NCBI GenBank assembly: GCA_026122225.1
Contig: JANEZZ010001513.1
Coordinates: 496,001-560,000 of the forward strand
Reading direction: 5' to 3'
Origin: Heloderma charlesbogerti
Taxonomy: Eukaryota > Chordata > Lepidosauria > Squamata > Helodermatidae
DNA: 64,000 nt
Shown here: positions 9,567 to 19,959 of the stretch, one piece after another
Numbering within the stretch: the stretch's first letter is position 1
How the letters are laid out: every line of letters starts with the position of its first letter
Program-made: the position numbers and the translations under genes
The notes under the pieces: generated by a model
What the model was told of the DNA's origin: nothing
Databases searched by the model: none
Seen by the model: only the letters and a program-made list of their open reading frames with translations

Positions 9567-12452
9567 ATGTTGGGGGTAACAATGGACGTAGGCACATGCA
9601 CTGCAATGGAGAGAACAGTTCTGATAGCGCCCACTAATAGTCTTCAGACACATGTAGGAAGAAAGCCAGACTATGAAGCACATGGTCTTCGATGTCTATA
9701 TACTAATGCCCAGAGTATGGGAAACAAACAGAACGAACTTGAACTCTTAATACAAGAGGGAAATTATGACCTGATAGGTATAACTGAGACTTGGTGGGAT
9801 GACTCTCATGACTGGAATACAGCAATTGAAGGATATAACTTGTTCAAAAAGAACAGGAGGAACAGAAAGGGAGGTGGGGTTGCACTGTATGTGAAAAATA
9901 CATATCTCTGCACAGAAATACAGGAGGAGGAGCTTGGTAGCCCCATCGAGAGCATCTGGGTTGAAATAAATGGAGCAAAGAATAAAAGGAACCTGGTGGT
10001 CGGAGTCTACTACCGGCCACCCAATCAAGGAGAAGACAAGGATGAAACTTTTGAAAAGCAAATAGCCAATGTTTTAAGGAAGCATGATGTAGTAGTAATG
10101 GGGGACTTCAATTTCCCCAATATTTGTTGGGAGATAAATTCTGCAAAACATGGCCCCTCCAGGAAATTCCTGACTTGTGTGGTGGATAACTTCCTCCTAC
10201 AGAAAGTAGAGGAAGGAACTAGAGGATCGGCTATCCTTGACTTGATCCTAACCAACAGAGATGACTTAGTGGATAAAGTAGCAGTTACAGGAACTCTGGG
10301 GGAAAGCGACCATGTTGTACTTGAGTTCTTGGTTCTAAGGGAAGCAAAAGCCGAGTGTAGTCAAACGCATACCCTGGATTTTAGGAAAGCTGATTTTCAT
10401 AAACTCAGAACAATGGTCAGCAAGGTCCCATGGCAAGCGATGCTAGCGAGAAAAGGAGTCCAAGATGGGTGGGAGCTTTTAAAAAAGGAAATTCTCAAGG
10501 CACAATCACAAGCAATTCCAACAAGAAGAAAAGGTGGAAGACAACAGAAGAAGCCAATGTGGCTTCACAAAAAGCTTAGGGATGACCTGAAAACAAAAAA
10601 GGACACATATAGGAAGTGGAAAGAAGGCCAAGTAACAAAGGAAGAGTACAGGCAGATAGCACAGAATTGCAGGGATGGCGTCAGGAAGGCTAAAGCTGAG
10701 AACGAGCTGAGGTTAGCAAGGGATGTTAAAAACAACAAAAAGGCTTTCTTCAGCTACGTGCATAGTAAAAGGCAGAGGAAAGAAATGGTGGTTCAGCTAT
10801 TAAATAAGGATGGCAAAATGATAACAGATGACAAAGAAAAGGCAGAGGTGCTCAATTCCTACTTTGGCTCAGTCTTCTCCCAAAAGAGGGTCTATGACCC
10901 CCCTGGCAAAGGCGAAGTACAGGCTGAAGGGGCAGGATTGCAGCTTGAGATCGACAGGCATATGGTCAAGGAACACCTCATTACTTTGAATGAGTTCAAA
11001 TCTCCAGGGCCAGATGAACTGCATCCTAGAGTCATAAAGGAACTGGCAGAAGAACTCTCAGAACCGCTGTCTATTCTCTTTGAGAAATCATGGAGGACGG
11101 GGGAAGTGCCAGATGACTGGAGGAGGGCTAACGTTGTCCCTATCTTCAAAAAGGGTAAAAAGGAGGAACCTGGGAACTACAGACCAGTCAGTCTGACATC
11201 AATCCCTGGGAAAATTCTGGAGCAGATCATAAAGCAATCCATCTGGAAGCACCTTGACAACAATGCCGTGATTACTCGAAGCCAATATGGATTTGTCAAA
11301 AACAAGTCCTGCCAGACAAATCTGATCTCATTTTTTGATCAAGTAACCTCCCTTGTAGACCATGGGAATGCTGTAGACATCATATACCTCGACTTCAGCA
11401 AAGCTTTCGACAAAGTGCCCCATGATATCCTGATGAGCAAACTAGCTCAAAGTGGGCTACATGAAACAACAATCTGGTGGATCCACAGTTGGCTACAGAA
11501 TCGGACTCAAAGAGTGCTTATCAATGGGACCTTCTCAAACTGGGGAGAGGTAACGAGTGGGGTACCGCAGGGCTCAGTCTTGGGCCCAGTGCTCTTCAGC
11601 ATTTTTATGAATGACTTGGAGGAGGAGGTGCAGGGAATGCTGATCAAATTTGCAGATGACACAAAATTGGGAGGGATAGCTAATACTTTGGAAGACAGAA
11701 ACAAAATTCAAAGTGATCTGGATACACTGGAGCGCTGGGCAGAAAACAACAGAATGACATTTAATAGGGACAAATGCCAAGTTCTGCACCTAGGAAAAAG
11801 AAACCAAATGCACAGTTACAAGATGGGGGATACGTGGCTCAACAACACTACAAGCGAGAAGGATCTTGGAATTGTTGTCAATCACAAGCTGAATATGAGC
11901 CAACAATGTGATGTGGCTGCAAAAAAGGCCAATGCTCTTTTGGGCTGCATTCATAGAAGCATTGCTTCCAAATCCCGGCAAGTACTAGTTCCCCTCTACT
12001 CAGCACTGGTTAGGCCTCATCTGGAGTACTGTGTCCAGTTCTGGGCACCACACTTTAAGAAGGATGCAGACAAACTGGAGAGGGTTCAGAGGAGGGCAAC
12101 AGAGATGATCAGGGGACTGGAAACAAAGCCCTATGAAGAGAGACTGAAAGAACCGGGCATGTTTAGCCTTGAGAAGAGAAGACTGAGGGGAGATATAATA
12201 GCACTCTTCAAGTACTTGAAAGGTTGTCACAGAGAAGAAGGCCAGGATCTCTTCTTGATCATCCCAGAGTGCAGGACACGGAATAATGGGCTCAAGTTAC
12301 AGGAAGCCAGTTTCCGGCTGAACGTCAGGAAAAACTTCCTGACTGTCAGAGCAATACGACAATGGAACCAATTACCTGGGGAGGTGGTGGGCTCTCCCAC
12401 ACTGGAGGCCTTCAAGACGAGGCTGGACAGCCATTTGTCAGGGATGCTCTGA
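9567..12452 (+). CDS. CR1 ORF2: endonuclease-reverse transcriptase, 961 aa, open
   Basis: Complete polyprotein of a CR1 LINE, needed for target-primed reverse transcription. An APE-type endonuclease spans about residues 41-255: CLYTNAQS (Asn47), ITETW (Glu74), VVGVYYRPP, GDFNFP (Asp180, Asn182), SAILDLILTN and GESDHVV (Asp248, His249). All the catalytic positions I can place are present. A linker rich in Lys follows. The reverse transcriptase spans about 475-745: SPGPDELHP, VVPIFKKG, NYRPVSLTS, YLDFSKAFD (catalytic Asp609), SGVPQGSVLGP and KFADDTK (Asp697-Asp698). The C-terminal region (ALVRPHLEYCVQFW, RRATEMIRGL) is typical of CR1. No stop or frameshift in 2.9 kb. The start ATG at 9567 is the first in frame; the family start may be slightly different. 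It lies 23 bases after the ORF1 stop. Whether the enzyme is active cannot be told from sequence. Confidence 0.93.
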   Translation: MLGVTMDVGTCTAMERTVLIAPTNSLQTHVGRKPDYEAHGLRCLYTNAQSMGNKQNELELLIQEGNYDLIGITETWWDDSHDWNTAIEGYNLFKKNRRNRKGGGVALYVKNTYLCTEIQEEELGSPIESIWVEINGAKNKRNLVVGVYYRPPNQGEDKDETFEKQIANVLRKHDVVVMGDFNFPNICWEINSAKHGPSRKFLTCVVDNFLLQKVEEGTRGSAILDLILTNRDDLVDKVAVTGTLGESDHVVLEFLVLREAKAECSQTHTLDFRKADFHKLRTMVSKVPWQAMLARKGVQDGWELLKKEILKAQSQAIPTRRKGGRQQKKPMWLHKKLRDDLKTKKDTYRKWKEGQVTKEEYRQIAQNCRDGVRKAKAENELRLARDVKNNKKAFFSYVHSKRQRKEMVVQLLNKDGKMITDDKEKAEVLNSYFGSVFSQKRVYDPPGKGEVQAEGAGLQLEIDRHMVKEHLITLNEFKSPGPDELHPRVIKELAEELSEPLSILFEKSWRTGEVPDDWRRANVVPIFKKGKKEEPGNYRPVSLTSIPGKILEQIIKQSIWKHLDNNAVITRSQYGFVKNKSCQTNLISFFDQVTSLVDHGNAVDIIYLDFSKAFDKVPHDILMSKLAQSGLHETTIWWIHSWLQNRTQRVLINGTFSNWGEVTSGVPQGSVLGPVLFSIFMNDLEEEVQGMLIKFADDTKLGGIANTLEDRNKIQSDLDTLERWAENNRMTFNRDKCQVLHLGKRNQMHSYKMGDTWLNNTTSEKDLGIVVNHKLNMSQQCDVAAKKANALLGCIHRSIASKSRQVLVPLYSALVRPHLEYCVQFWAPHFKKDADKLERVQRRATEMIRGLETKPYEERLKEPGMFSLEKRRLRGDIIALFKYLKGCHREEGQDLFLIIPECRTRNNGLKLQEASFRLNVRKNFLTVRAIRQWNQLPGEVVGSPTLEAFKTRLDSHLSGML

Positions 12453-12954
12453 CTTGGATTCCTGCATTGAGCGGGGGGTTGGACTCGATGGCCTTGTAGG
12501 CCCCTTCCAACCCTACTATTCTATGATTCTATTTCCTCCTTGTGGTCACTGCTGCAATTCCCCTTTGAACTGCAAAAAAGCTCACCTTTTCAGTGCAATG
12601 AAAGACCAATGTGCTCCTAGAGCTCCTTGGCCTCTGGAGGATTGGGGGACCTTCCGGAGCAATCTAGGGGAAGTATAGGGGGCTGCAGGAGGGAAATCTA
12701 TTCCACCAGTGGTTTCCCTTCTGCAGGTGGAACAACACTGTTGGATCCAAGCCTTTCATTTGAAATCTGTACCTCACATTTCATATAAGGTGGCTTATAG
12801 AAATAAAACAAGATTTTAAATGATTTCCTTCTGTTCTTGAACTTATTTCCTTAGATTATCCACCCAAATTGCTAAGATACTTTTACATCTTGGTGTTTGT
12901 GAAGTACAGAGCTTTAGTATTTTTTTTTAAATCCAATAATAATTTCAATCCTTC

Positions 12955-13110
12955 AGCACTGCACATGCATTTTATTATTTACTCACTCATTCAATCTATG
13001 CTGCCTTTCCACCAAAAAATGGTGCACAAGACAGCTAACTATAATAAAACTAAGACTGAAACGAAAACATAGTTAAAAACAATCCTAAAAAGCAAAAAGA
13101 TTAAAAACTT
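12955..13110 (-). repeat. L2-like 3' tail, minus strand
   Basis: GCTGCCTTTCCACCAAAAAA followed by TGGTGCACAAGACAGC and A-rich sequence. The same wording recurs at 22672, where it is better preserved. Confidence 0.5.
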
Positions 13111-13436
13111 GGACGTAAGCATACTTGGAAGGAAGTTCCACTAAGATCAATGACACTTGCTTGTAAGTACTGTTTTAAAGATCAGGATGTTAGAAGCCTG
13201 AGTTATGCTGGAAAGAAACTCTGTAACTTTAATTAATCAACGACACTTTATTAAAAACTATTTAGCAACCAAACTTCAGCATGAAAAGTTGTCCAAATAT
13301 TAACATTATGTCTATAGAACAATGTATATTTTACACCACATTTAACTTGTCAGATGCTTCATTAGCACCTTTGACTCTAAACTCCCAACAAAGATGTTGT
13401 GCTTTTAATATGTTCACGTTATTCTAATAGACATAG

Positions 13437-13522
13437 GCTGCAATACTAAACACACTTACTCAGGAGTAAGTCTTCTTTAATGCACAGGATTTCCATCTGA
13501 GTAAACATATAGGACTGTGATG
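13437..13522. mobile_element. Small palindromic MITE, family B
   Basis: GGCTGCAATACTAAACACAC plus TTACTCAGGAGTAAG, mirrored by GAGTAAACATATAGGACTGTG. The consensus recurs at least nine times in this window. Confidence 0.6.
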
Positions 13523-13783
13523 CTAAAATGTAAACATGTAGTGCAGCTGTTTTAAATATTACCACTTAAAAGGGAAAATATTCACTGACATCTTTATTTG
13601 AGTGCAAATATAGGACTGCATTAATACATGTTGAAGTGTTCATTTATGTAGCATTTTGTGTGATGTGTGTTGTTTTTCTTTGCCATCTTGTGGTTTGCAG
13701 TGACAAACCCCTCATCAGCAACATACAGGACATATTTTCTGGGGGTGGGGTCTAATGGAAGTGGGGAAGATGACATTTTTACC

Positions 13784-13838
<55 letters not shown>

Positions 13839-16800
13839 CCCTATCCCTCATACCATCTCTAATACAGTTCTTGAGGGTCCTCCAATTCTCAGGAGGGGAT
13901 TTCTTAGGGAGAGTACAGGGAGCTGCAGGTGGGAGCAGGAAATCTGTGAATATTTCCTCCTTCCTTTCCATTAGTAGCACTGTCCGCACCCTTTCCATGA
14001 GCAGAACTTCAGTCATCCTAGGATAGAACCCATTAAAAATGTAACTTACAAAAGTAGAATTGAGCTAATACTGTTCTGTTTCAGTTTTGCTATCATCAAA
14101 AAACTTCCAATTTTCTGATTTTCAGTGCGCCACACAAATATGTTCTATTGTCAAAATACAACAAAACCCACCAACTTTGTTCTATTATTCCTCCACGTCC
14201 CAGACATTAAGCATTGCTCAGACTCAAAGGGAGCTGTGCAAAAACCTGAAAGCACCACTTTTTAAAGACTCTAGGAAGCTTTACAGTCCCAAGCATCTAT
14301 TGGAGGTGATGCAATTTTTGTTTGGGGCAGTTGGTACAAGTGGGGCATGCGATTTAATCGTAAAACTATCCTGAGCCTACACAAATAGGGTGGGTTTTAA
14401 AAAAATAAAAAAAATTGCAGGACTAAGCCTTGTGCATGAGCCCAGTATGGCATCTAAACTGGCTACAAGTCCACCATTTGTACTTACAGGATATAGATTA
14501 TTATGAGTACCTCTGGTAGCTCTTCAGACGTTTTTATAAACTGCAAGAAATATACGAGTGATTAAAAGATATAATTCTGAAAAACAGACTGCCGTGAGAG
14601 ACGCCAATTTAAGGCAACAACATAAACAATAGTAACTTGTGTGTTCAAGTGAAGCATCTTTTTAATTTTGAGTAATGAAGATGTCAAGCCAAATGCTAGA
14701 GCAGTTTAACTTAATTAGGTGTCCTATTTTTCCAGGCAGCCTTTCATTTCCCATTGAAAACTCAGCTTGTATGCAAGGAAGCAAGAGCAATTTTGTCTGT
14801 AATGAATACCTCTGGGATTGCATGGAGTAATCATTTGAATGCTATGCTGAATATGGGTTTGAGTAACTAGTTTGGGCTTGTTGAGATGCCAGACACCATG
14901 AGACTAACTAGATTAATCTATAGCATGCTATCATTATTGTTTCACTGGGTCAGGAGGGTCAATAGGTCAAACTGACTTTACAGCAGGAACCTTTGCCATA
15001 AGGAACAGGTTCACAGTCGTTTGCCTAATAAGTGGTTCAAAAACACTTTAATGCCCACAGGTAGACCAAGACAGTCATCTTATTAAGTTCACTCAGTATT
15101 TCCCATGGTTATTTCTCTTCATCTTGCCACTGTTGCCCTAGAAAGTTTCCTAGAAAGGAAGCTATGTTTATGATACCTGCAAGCTATTTTATACAAGGAG
15201 TACAGAAGGGCATGTGATGGATATTTGAAGGGGCATTTTACAATGACTATCCACTAACCATCCAAGAGTATGTTTTCTCACTTGCAGCAAGCAACAGTAG
15301 GCATTAAGAACTAAGAAGAAATGACCCCAGTGGTGTAACTGAAAATGTATCACTGGATGACTGATTTTCTGTTTGATTCCCTTATAATAAAATAATAGCT
15401 TTAGTTATTTTTGTATTATTGATTAATAGAGAAGCCAGCTACCGCAGCTGATAAGAGTTGAGTAATGCAATATAGATAACATACAGTATTTAAATTAACA
15501 TAGCTTTTTAATGAGATATAGCCTTCTAGGGAAAATAATAATTGTGCATGAATTCTTAGACTGAACTATGAAGGGAACATGCCAGAGTACAGTATGAAAC
15601 CTGCTTAACAGAAAATGGAAAAGATGCAGAAAAATAAAAACTGCCATCTCTGGGCCACACAACCAATCCATGAACAAAACAACTAGAAAACAAAATTAAG
15701 AAATTACACTGCAATCTTAATATGGCCATATTAGAAAAGGTAGGGTGAATAAGAAAAAAAACACCCTTGTCTTACCAGCAATTTATGCTGTCCTTCAGAA
15801 GTGTGCTTCACTCTTTTAGAGCCTGAGACTGGAGAAAATTAATTCCTAATCTCAAATATAGCAGTCATTTAGACCTCAACAGTTACACTGCCAGATGCCT
15901 AGAAACCAAAATGGACAATGGCCATTCAGTGGGCCACCATCACCAAACTTCCTGGGCGGGTTTACCTATTCTATAATCACAATCAACTCTTGACCAAATA
16001 AAGTCCTGTTCTACAGCTTCTAGAAGATACTAATCTCTGGAGAGAGTCTCACATCAGGGGAAAACATCTTGGTCCCTGACTTGCTCTATCACCTTGACAC
16101 ATGGAGAATACTATCAGGAGGTGCATACCAATCTTCCCGGGGGAAGACTGCCACGGGGAAAAAGGAAGAGGAAAGTCTCTGATATGTGTTAAGGTCCATA
16201 CCATTTTAAATATCATCACGACATTGTTCAAATATTAATGAAAATGTCCTATTTTACTGTGTGATAGTGAATATATAGATGGTGAAAATATTTTAGAAGC
16301 TGCCTGGGATGCATAGCGTTATACTAGATATTTGTCACTAAGAATACAATATTTACATATATAAAATATATACAAACCTAACAGCATCAAACAGTCTTTT
16401 GGGACAAGCTAAAAGAATATCATTAATTTTTATGGTATAGTTATACTTTTGGCTCATTTCCAAGAATGGCTTTCTGTGGAAATTATTTCAAGTCTAGAAT
16501 TATGCTGTTTGCTTGCAGCAACATCACAGAAACAGTAGTGAGCCATATGTTGCTACTAAGCAACTTAGTACATAAGTCCCAAAGCATGTACCAATTTGAA
16601 AACTGAACAGAAACGATAATTGTCAAGTGATGCTGTGAGGCAAGTTGTCTTGGATTACCAAGCTATGCAGATGTTTGATGTTCTACTTTTCATGATTGAC
16701 AGATGAGTTTTTATTTATGTTAGCCTAAAGGTGATAAATTGATTTTAAAAGCCTTAAAATAAGACACAGGGATGCCTCCCTGAATACAAACACATTCTAA

Positions 16801-16895
16801 CATAAGGAATTTGAAGTTCAGCTTTCTTAGCATATTCATCTTATTTCTCATGGTGAAATTTAAATTCACAAGAAGGAGCATGTAAATTTTTCAAC
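13523..16895. other. Unassigned intron 2 sequence
   Basis: Holds a compound (CT)n(CA)n microsatellite (13787-13838) and otherwise long unique AT-rich sequence. The block 14640-14960 contains several TAAT-core sites (TTAATTAGGT, GTAATCATTTG, GATTAATCTA) and no repeat signature, so it is a candidate conserved non-coding element, not shown. Open frames at 13667 and 14087 look spurious. Confidence 0.45.
13787..13838. repeat. Compound (CT)n(CA)n microsatellite
   Basis: About 14 CT units run directly into about 12 CA units. Confidence 0.97.
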
Positions 16896-16899
16896 TTTC

Positions 16900-17180
16900 T
16901 TTATACCGCCCAATAGCCAAAGCTCTCCCGACAGTTCACAAAAATTAAAACCACAAAGCACAGCATAAAACAATATAAAGTATGAAAGCTTAAAACCACA
17001 ATACAGCAGTACAACCAGAATAAAACCTAATGCAGAGATTTAAAATAAATATTTAAAACATCAGAGCTAAAAGATTAAGAAGCTAAATGCTAAAGTACTG
17101 GGAGAATAAAAAGGTCTTCACCTGGTGCCGGAAGGACTACAATGTAGGTGCCAGGCGAACCTCTCTAGGGTCATAGTGGA
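16900..17180 (-). repeat. L2-type LINE 3' end, minus strand
   Basis: Read on the minus strand it gives a pyrimidine-rich 3' UTR (GGTTTTATTCTGGTTGTACT), then TTTTTGTGAACTGTCGGGAG, TTGGCTATTGGGCGGTATAA and a short A-rich end. Same family as 17360-17566 and 45560-45780. Confidence 0.75.
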
Positions 17181-17359
17181 TTGTACATAACAGTAGAACC
17201 AGAGTACTAAAATATAATTATTTTGAATAATGCATTTAACATTTAATAGTATATCTATAAAATATATGGGTGTTCAACAATTAAAAGAGAATTTTAGTGT
17301 CCTTTTGGGAGTCCTCAAGCCAGTCCCGTGCTTATGAACAGAAGTTGTACATAAGCACA

Positions 17360-17566
17360 GGACTGCGCTTTGGTGTTTTAAATCTGTATTTTAAATCTCT
17401 GCATTGCTGCTAGGTTTTGTTCTTGTTGTATTGTTATATTGCGGTTTTAATGTTTTTATATTTGTATATTGTGTTATCTTATGCTTTTTGGTTTTAATTT
17501 TTGTGAATCGCCCAGAGCGCTTCAGCTATTGGGTGGTATAGAAATGAAATAAATAAATAAACATAA
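17360..17566 (+). repeat. L2-type LINE 3' end, plus strand
   Basis: GCTGCTAGGTTTTGTTCTTG, then GTGAATCGCCCAGAGCGCTT, GGGTGGTATAGAAATG and (AAAT)n. Lies in inverted orientation to the copy at 16900-17180. Confidence 0.8.
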
Positions 17567-18023
17567 ATTGTGTAACATCGGTAACCTTTTTCATAGATCT
17601 TTAAAAAATCCCAAGGAAGTGATTTAAATATATGCACTATAAACAGCATATCATCAGAAGAAAAATGGCTCTTTTGGAAAAGGTGGAGGTGCATTCTTTG
17701 TTCAAAACTATGTAAGACAGACATAATGATTCTCTGAAAGGTAGCAGCTGCTTTGTAACAGCAATCATTCAGAGAGTTTGTACTTCTACAATTTCAAACA
17801 AATTCAATTAGTCCTTGTGCTTGAAAGCCCTTAAGGCAAGAACAAGATGATGCCTGGTTGCTTTAATCTAACAGTGCTGCTAAACTTGTCAAGACAGTTT
17901 TTGGATCTAAAGGTTAAAAAAGAATATTCCTTACCCCCAACTTTTAATCAAACAGTTCTATTCAAAGCTACATACTGAACTTGGGATATTTTTAGCCAAG
18001 TAAGTTCAATCATACAAGTTCAT

Positions 18024-18222
18024 CCTTCCAAAAGTCACTCTTAGTACATTCAGCAGCAGACTGGGGAGTAATGTGTTGGGAACACTTTCTTTTCAAAGAC
18101 AGCTATATATTGAAGAATATGACCCAGTCATGTTAAGGGTGGTTAAGTAATTAAAGAAACAACATGAAATTATAAATGAAAGTATGGACACATATGCATG
18201 TGACAGCTGTAAATGCTACTGA
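18024..18222. repeat. ~190-bp direct repeat, copy 1
   Basis: Shares with 18566-18742 an ordered series of identical blocks: CTTCCAAAAG, ACTCTTA, TTCAGCAGCAG, GACCCAGTCATGTTAAGGGT, AATTAAAGAAACA and GCAGCTGTAAA (GACAGCTGTAAA here). Not a repeat family I recognise. Confidence 0.85.
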
Positions 18223-18552
18223 CTAGATCCAGAGTTGCATGGAATAGAACTCTGCAAACTGGATGATCATGTGGGTGGGTGGGTGGGTGGATGGGGAGGT
18301 GATTTTCACCAATTTCCCCACCATCATCACAGCCACTTTCCTCCCATAAATCTGCTCTGAAGGGTTGGGGTACCCTCCAGGAAAGTGTTTGAGGTGGCCC
18401 TGAGTATTACAGAAGAAAGGAGGAATCAGTGAAAGTTGCCACTCTACCCACTTACTCCAGCAAAGAGGCTGTGCTTGATCCTGGTTCGCTCCATCATCAG
18501 AAGGAGCCCTTTCATTTGTGGAGAGGCAACTGAGGATCCAATCCTAGTATTC
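18222..18552. mobile_element. MITE-like insertion between direct repeats
   Basis: Ends CTAGATCCAGAGTTGC and, inverted, TTGGATCCTCAGTTGC suggest terminal inverted repeats. Contains a (GGGT)n run at 18271-18290. Non-coding. Confidence 0.4.
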
Positions 18553-18565
18553 CTTTTTTTTTTTT

Positions 18566-18742
18566 CTTCCAAAAGCCACTCTTAAAATAATTCAGCAGCA
18601 GGCTAGGAAGTAATGGGCTCAGTCATGTGTTTTTTAAAGATAGCTTTTTAAAATATTGAACTGTGACCCAGTCATGTTAAGGGTAAACAATTAAAGAAAC
18701 AGAATGCATGGATATATATGGCAGCTGTAAAATACTATGACT
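18566..18742. repeat. ~190-bp direct repeat, copy 2
   Basis: Partner of 18024-18222, same orientation, about 540 bp apart. Clearly diverged, with small indels, so the duplication is old. Confidence 0.85.
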
Positions 18743-18856
18743 CCATGATTACATCTTAGAATAATGTCATTTTCCAAGGGAACTCATTCCTGCATACTAC
18801 AGTTGTCAGGAGATAATTAAAATAGATTGGATAATTACATAAATAATATAACAACA

Positions 18857-19269
18857 TGGGGAGAGTAATCCTATGGCCTTTAGACAGTGTCGGCGGGGGG
18901 GGGGCATAGGATAGTTCGGATTCCTGGATCTGAGGTTGGAGATAGCACTCTGACCTCGGATCCAGGAGTCGGAGCTCCCCGCCACCTCCCCCTTGCAGCT
19001 GGCGCAGAGGGAACCCCCCCTTAGAGAGGAGGAAAAGGGGGTGGTACTGTAAGCAGGGAGGGGACTGGGGGACTGGGGATACAAGCTATCCCCAGCCCTC
19101 CCTAGCATCCTTCCCCACCCCTCTGCAGAGCCATAGCTAGACAGACAAAACCGCCCGTCTAGCAAAAGTGCAGAGTGGGAGAAGTATGGAGACTCCCCCT
19201 CTGCATAGGATGCCCATCAGCCTCGGAGTTTGGAGGCTGATGGGCATCAGGATATGACTGTGCCCTAAA
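18857..19269. mobile_element. ~410-bp MITE, family C
   Basis: Left end GAGTAATCCTATGGCCTTTA with GACAGTGTC; right end, read inverted, GGGCACAGTCATATCC. It is the inverted relative of 56525-56937, which has the same end sequences in the opposite order. GC-rich interior without coding potential. Confidence 0.6.
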
Positions 19270-19504
19270 ACAACTACATGATCTCAACCAAAATTTACCA
19301 GAAAGCTTAGAAGCAGCATCAGCAGTCATGCTGTTATTGCTTTAATTTCTTCATGAAAGCATTGCTAAATTTTATTGAGCACTTGCTATATACAGCTATC
19401 TATGGGTCAGGTCTCATGTACACAAGACCTTACTCTCACTTTCCTCTTTGTGTAGTATTATTAGTCTATCTGATCTAAACTACCACAAAAGTTACACGTG
19501 CCTC

Positions 19505-19720
19505 ACCTACTTATTTATTAATTCCATTTCTACACCACCTTTCTGGGAACCAACAAGGCTGGTTTACAACAATTAAAAAAACAAAAATGATAATATAATA
19601 AATATAATAAAATATTAAAAACCATCTTTAAAACACAGCATTTTTAAAAGCCAGATTAAAAAGATGCATCTTGACCCCCTTCCTGAATGCAGAGGAAGTA
19701 GGGACCAGTTACCTACTGTA
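19505..19720 (-). repeat. L2-like 3' tail, minus strand
   Basis: TTTATTAATTCCATTTCTAC, ACCACCTTTCTGGGAACC, then A-rich UTR and AAAAAGATGCATCTTGACCC, the reverse of a LINE C-terminal/3' UTR junction. Confidence 0.6.
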
Positions 19721-19959
19721 ACTGTATATACTGTATGTGTGCAAAGCTTACGGCAATCCTATATTCCTAAGTGAAATGTTGGAGAAATAGTGCTGCCACT
19801 GACAATTACCAAATTTTATGTTATGGTCTGTCTTCAACATCTCTGTACACTTCCAGAAGTATCTATACTTTAACATAGACATGTAAAAGTCTCCACTTGA
19901 GCAATAACATATTGAAAGACCTGGAAAAGGTTCAATAAATGGATCAAGATGCATCCAAG

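Larger units (their letters stand above)
8350..12532 (+). mobile_element. CR1 LINE, full-length-like, ORF2 intact
   Basis: A chicken-repeat-1 type non-LTR retrotransposon, antisense to TOX. In order it has an AT-rich leader with uncertain 5' edge, ORF1 (zinc-binding motif, coiled coil, SGNH esterase; broken), a short spacer, ORF2 (endonuclease plus reverse transcriptase; open), and a 3' UTR of about 80 bp. The 3' UTR ends in the CR1 signature GGACTCGATGGCCTTGTAGG ... CCCTTCCAACCC and the octamer repeat ATTCTATG ATTCTAT at 12518-12532. CR1 elements end in such octamers and give no clear target duplications, and none is seen. The open ORF2 suggests a young insertion. Confidence 0.93.

Noticed and set aside
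9285..9683. 132-codon minus-strand frame over the CR1
   Set aside because: Shadow of CR1 ORF1/ORF2 on the opposite strand.
8517..12452. Host gene with esterase and polymerase domains
   Set aside because: All domains, order and the 3' terminus match a CR1 retrotransposon; no introns and no host homology.
13667..14026. 119-codon frame through (CT)n(CA)n
   Set aside because: Half of it is translated microsatellite (SLSLSL, HTHTHT).
18806..19165. 119-codon minus-strand frame
   Set aside because: Falls in a family C MITE; no domain.
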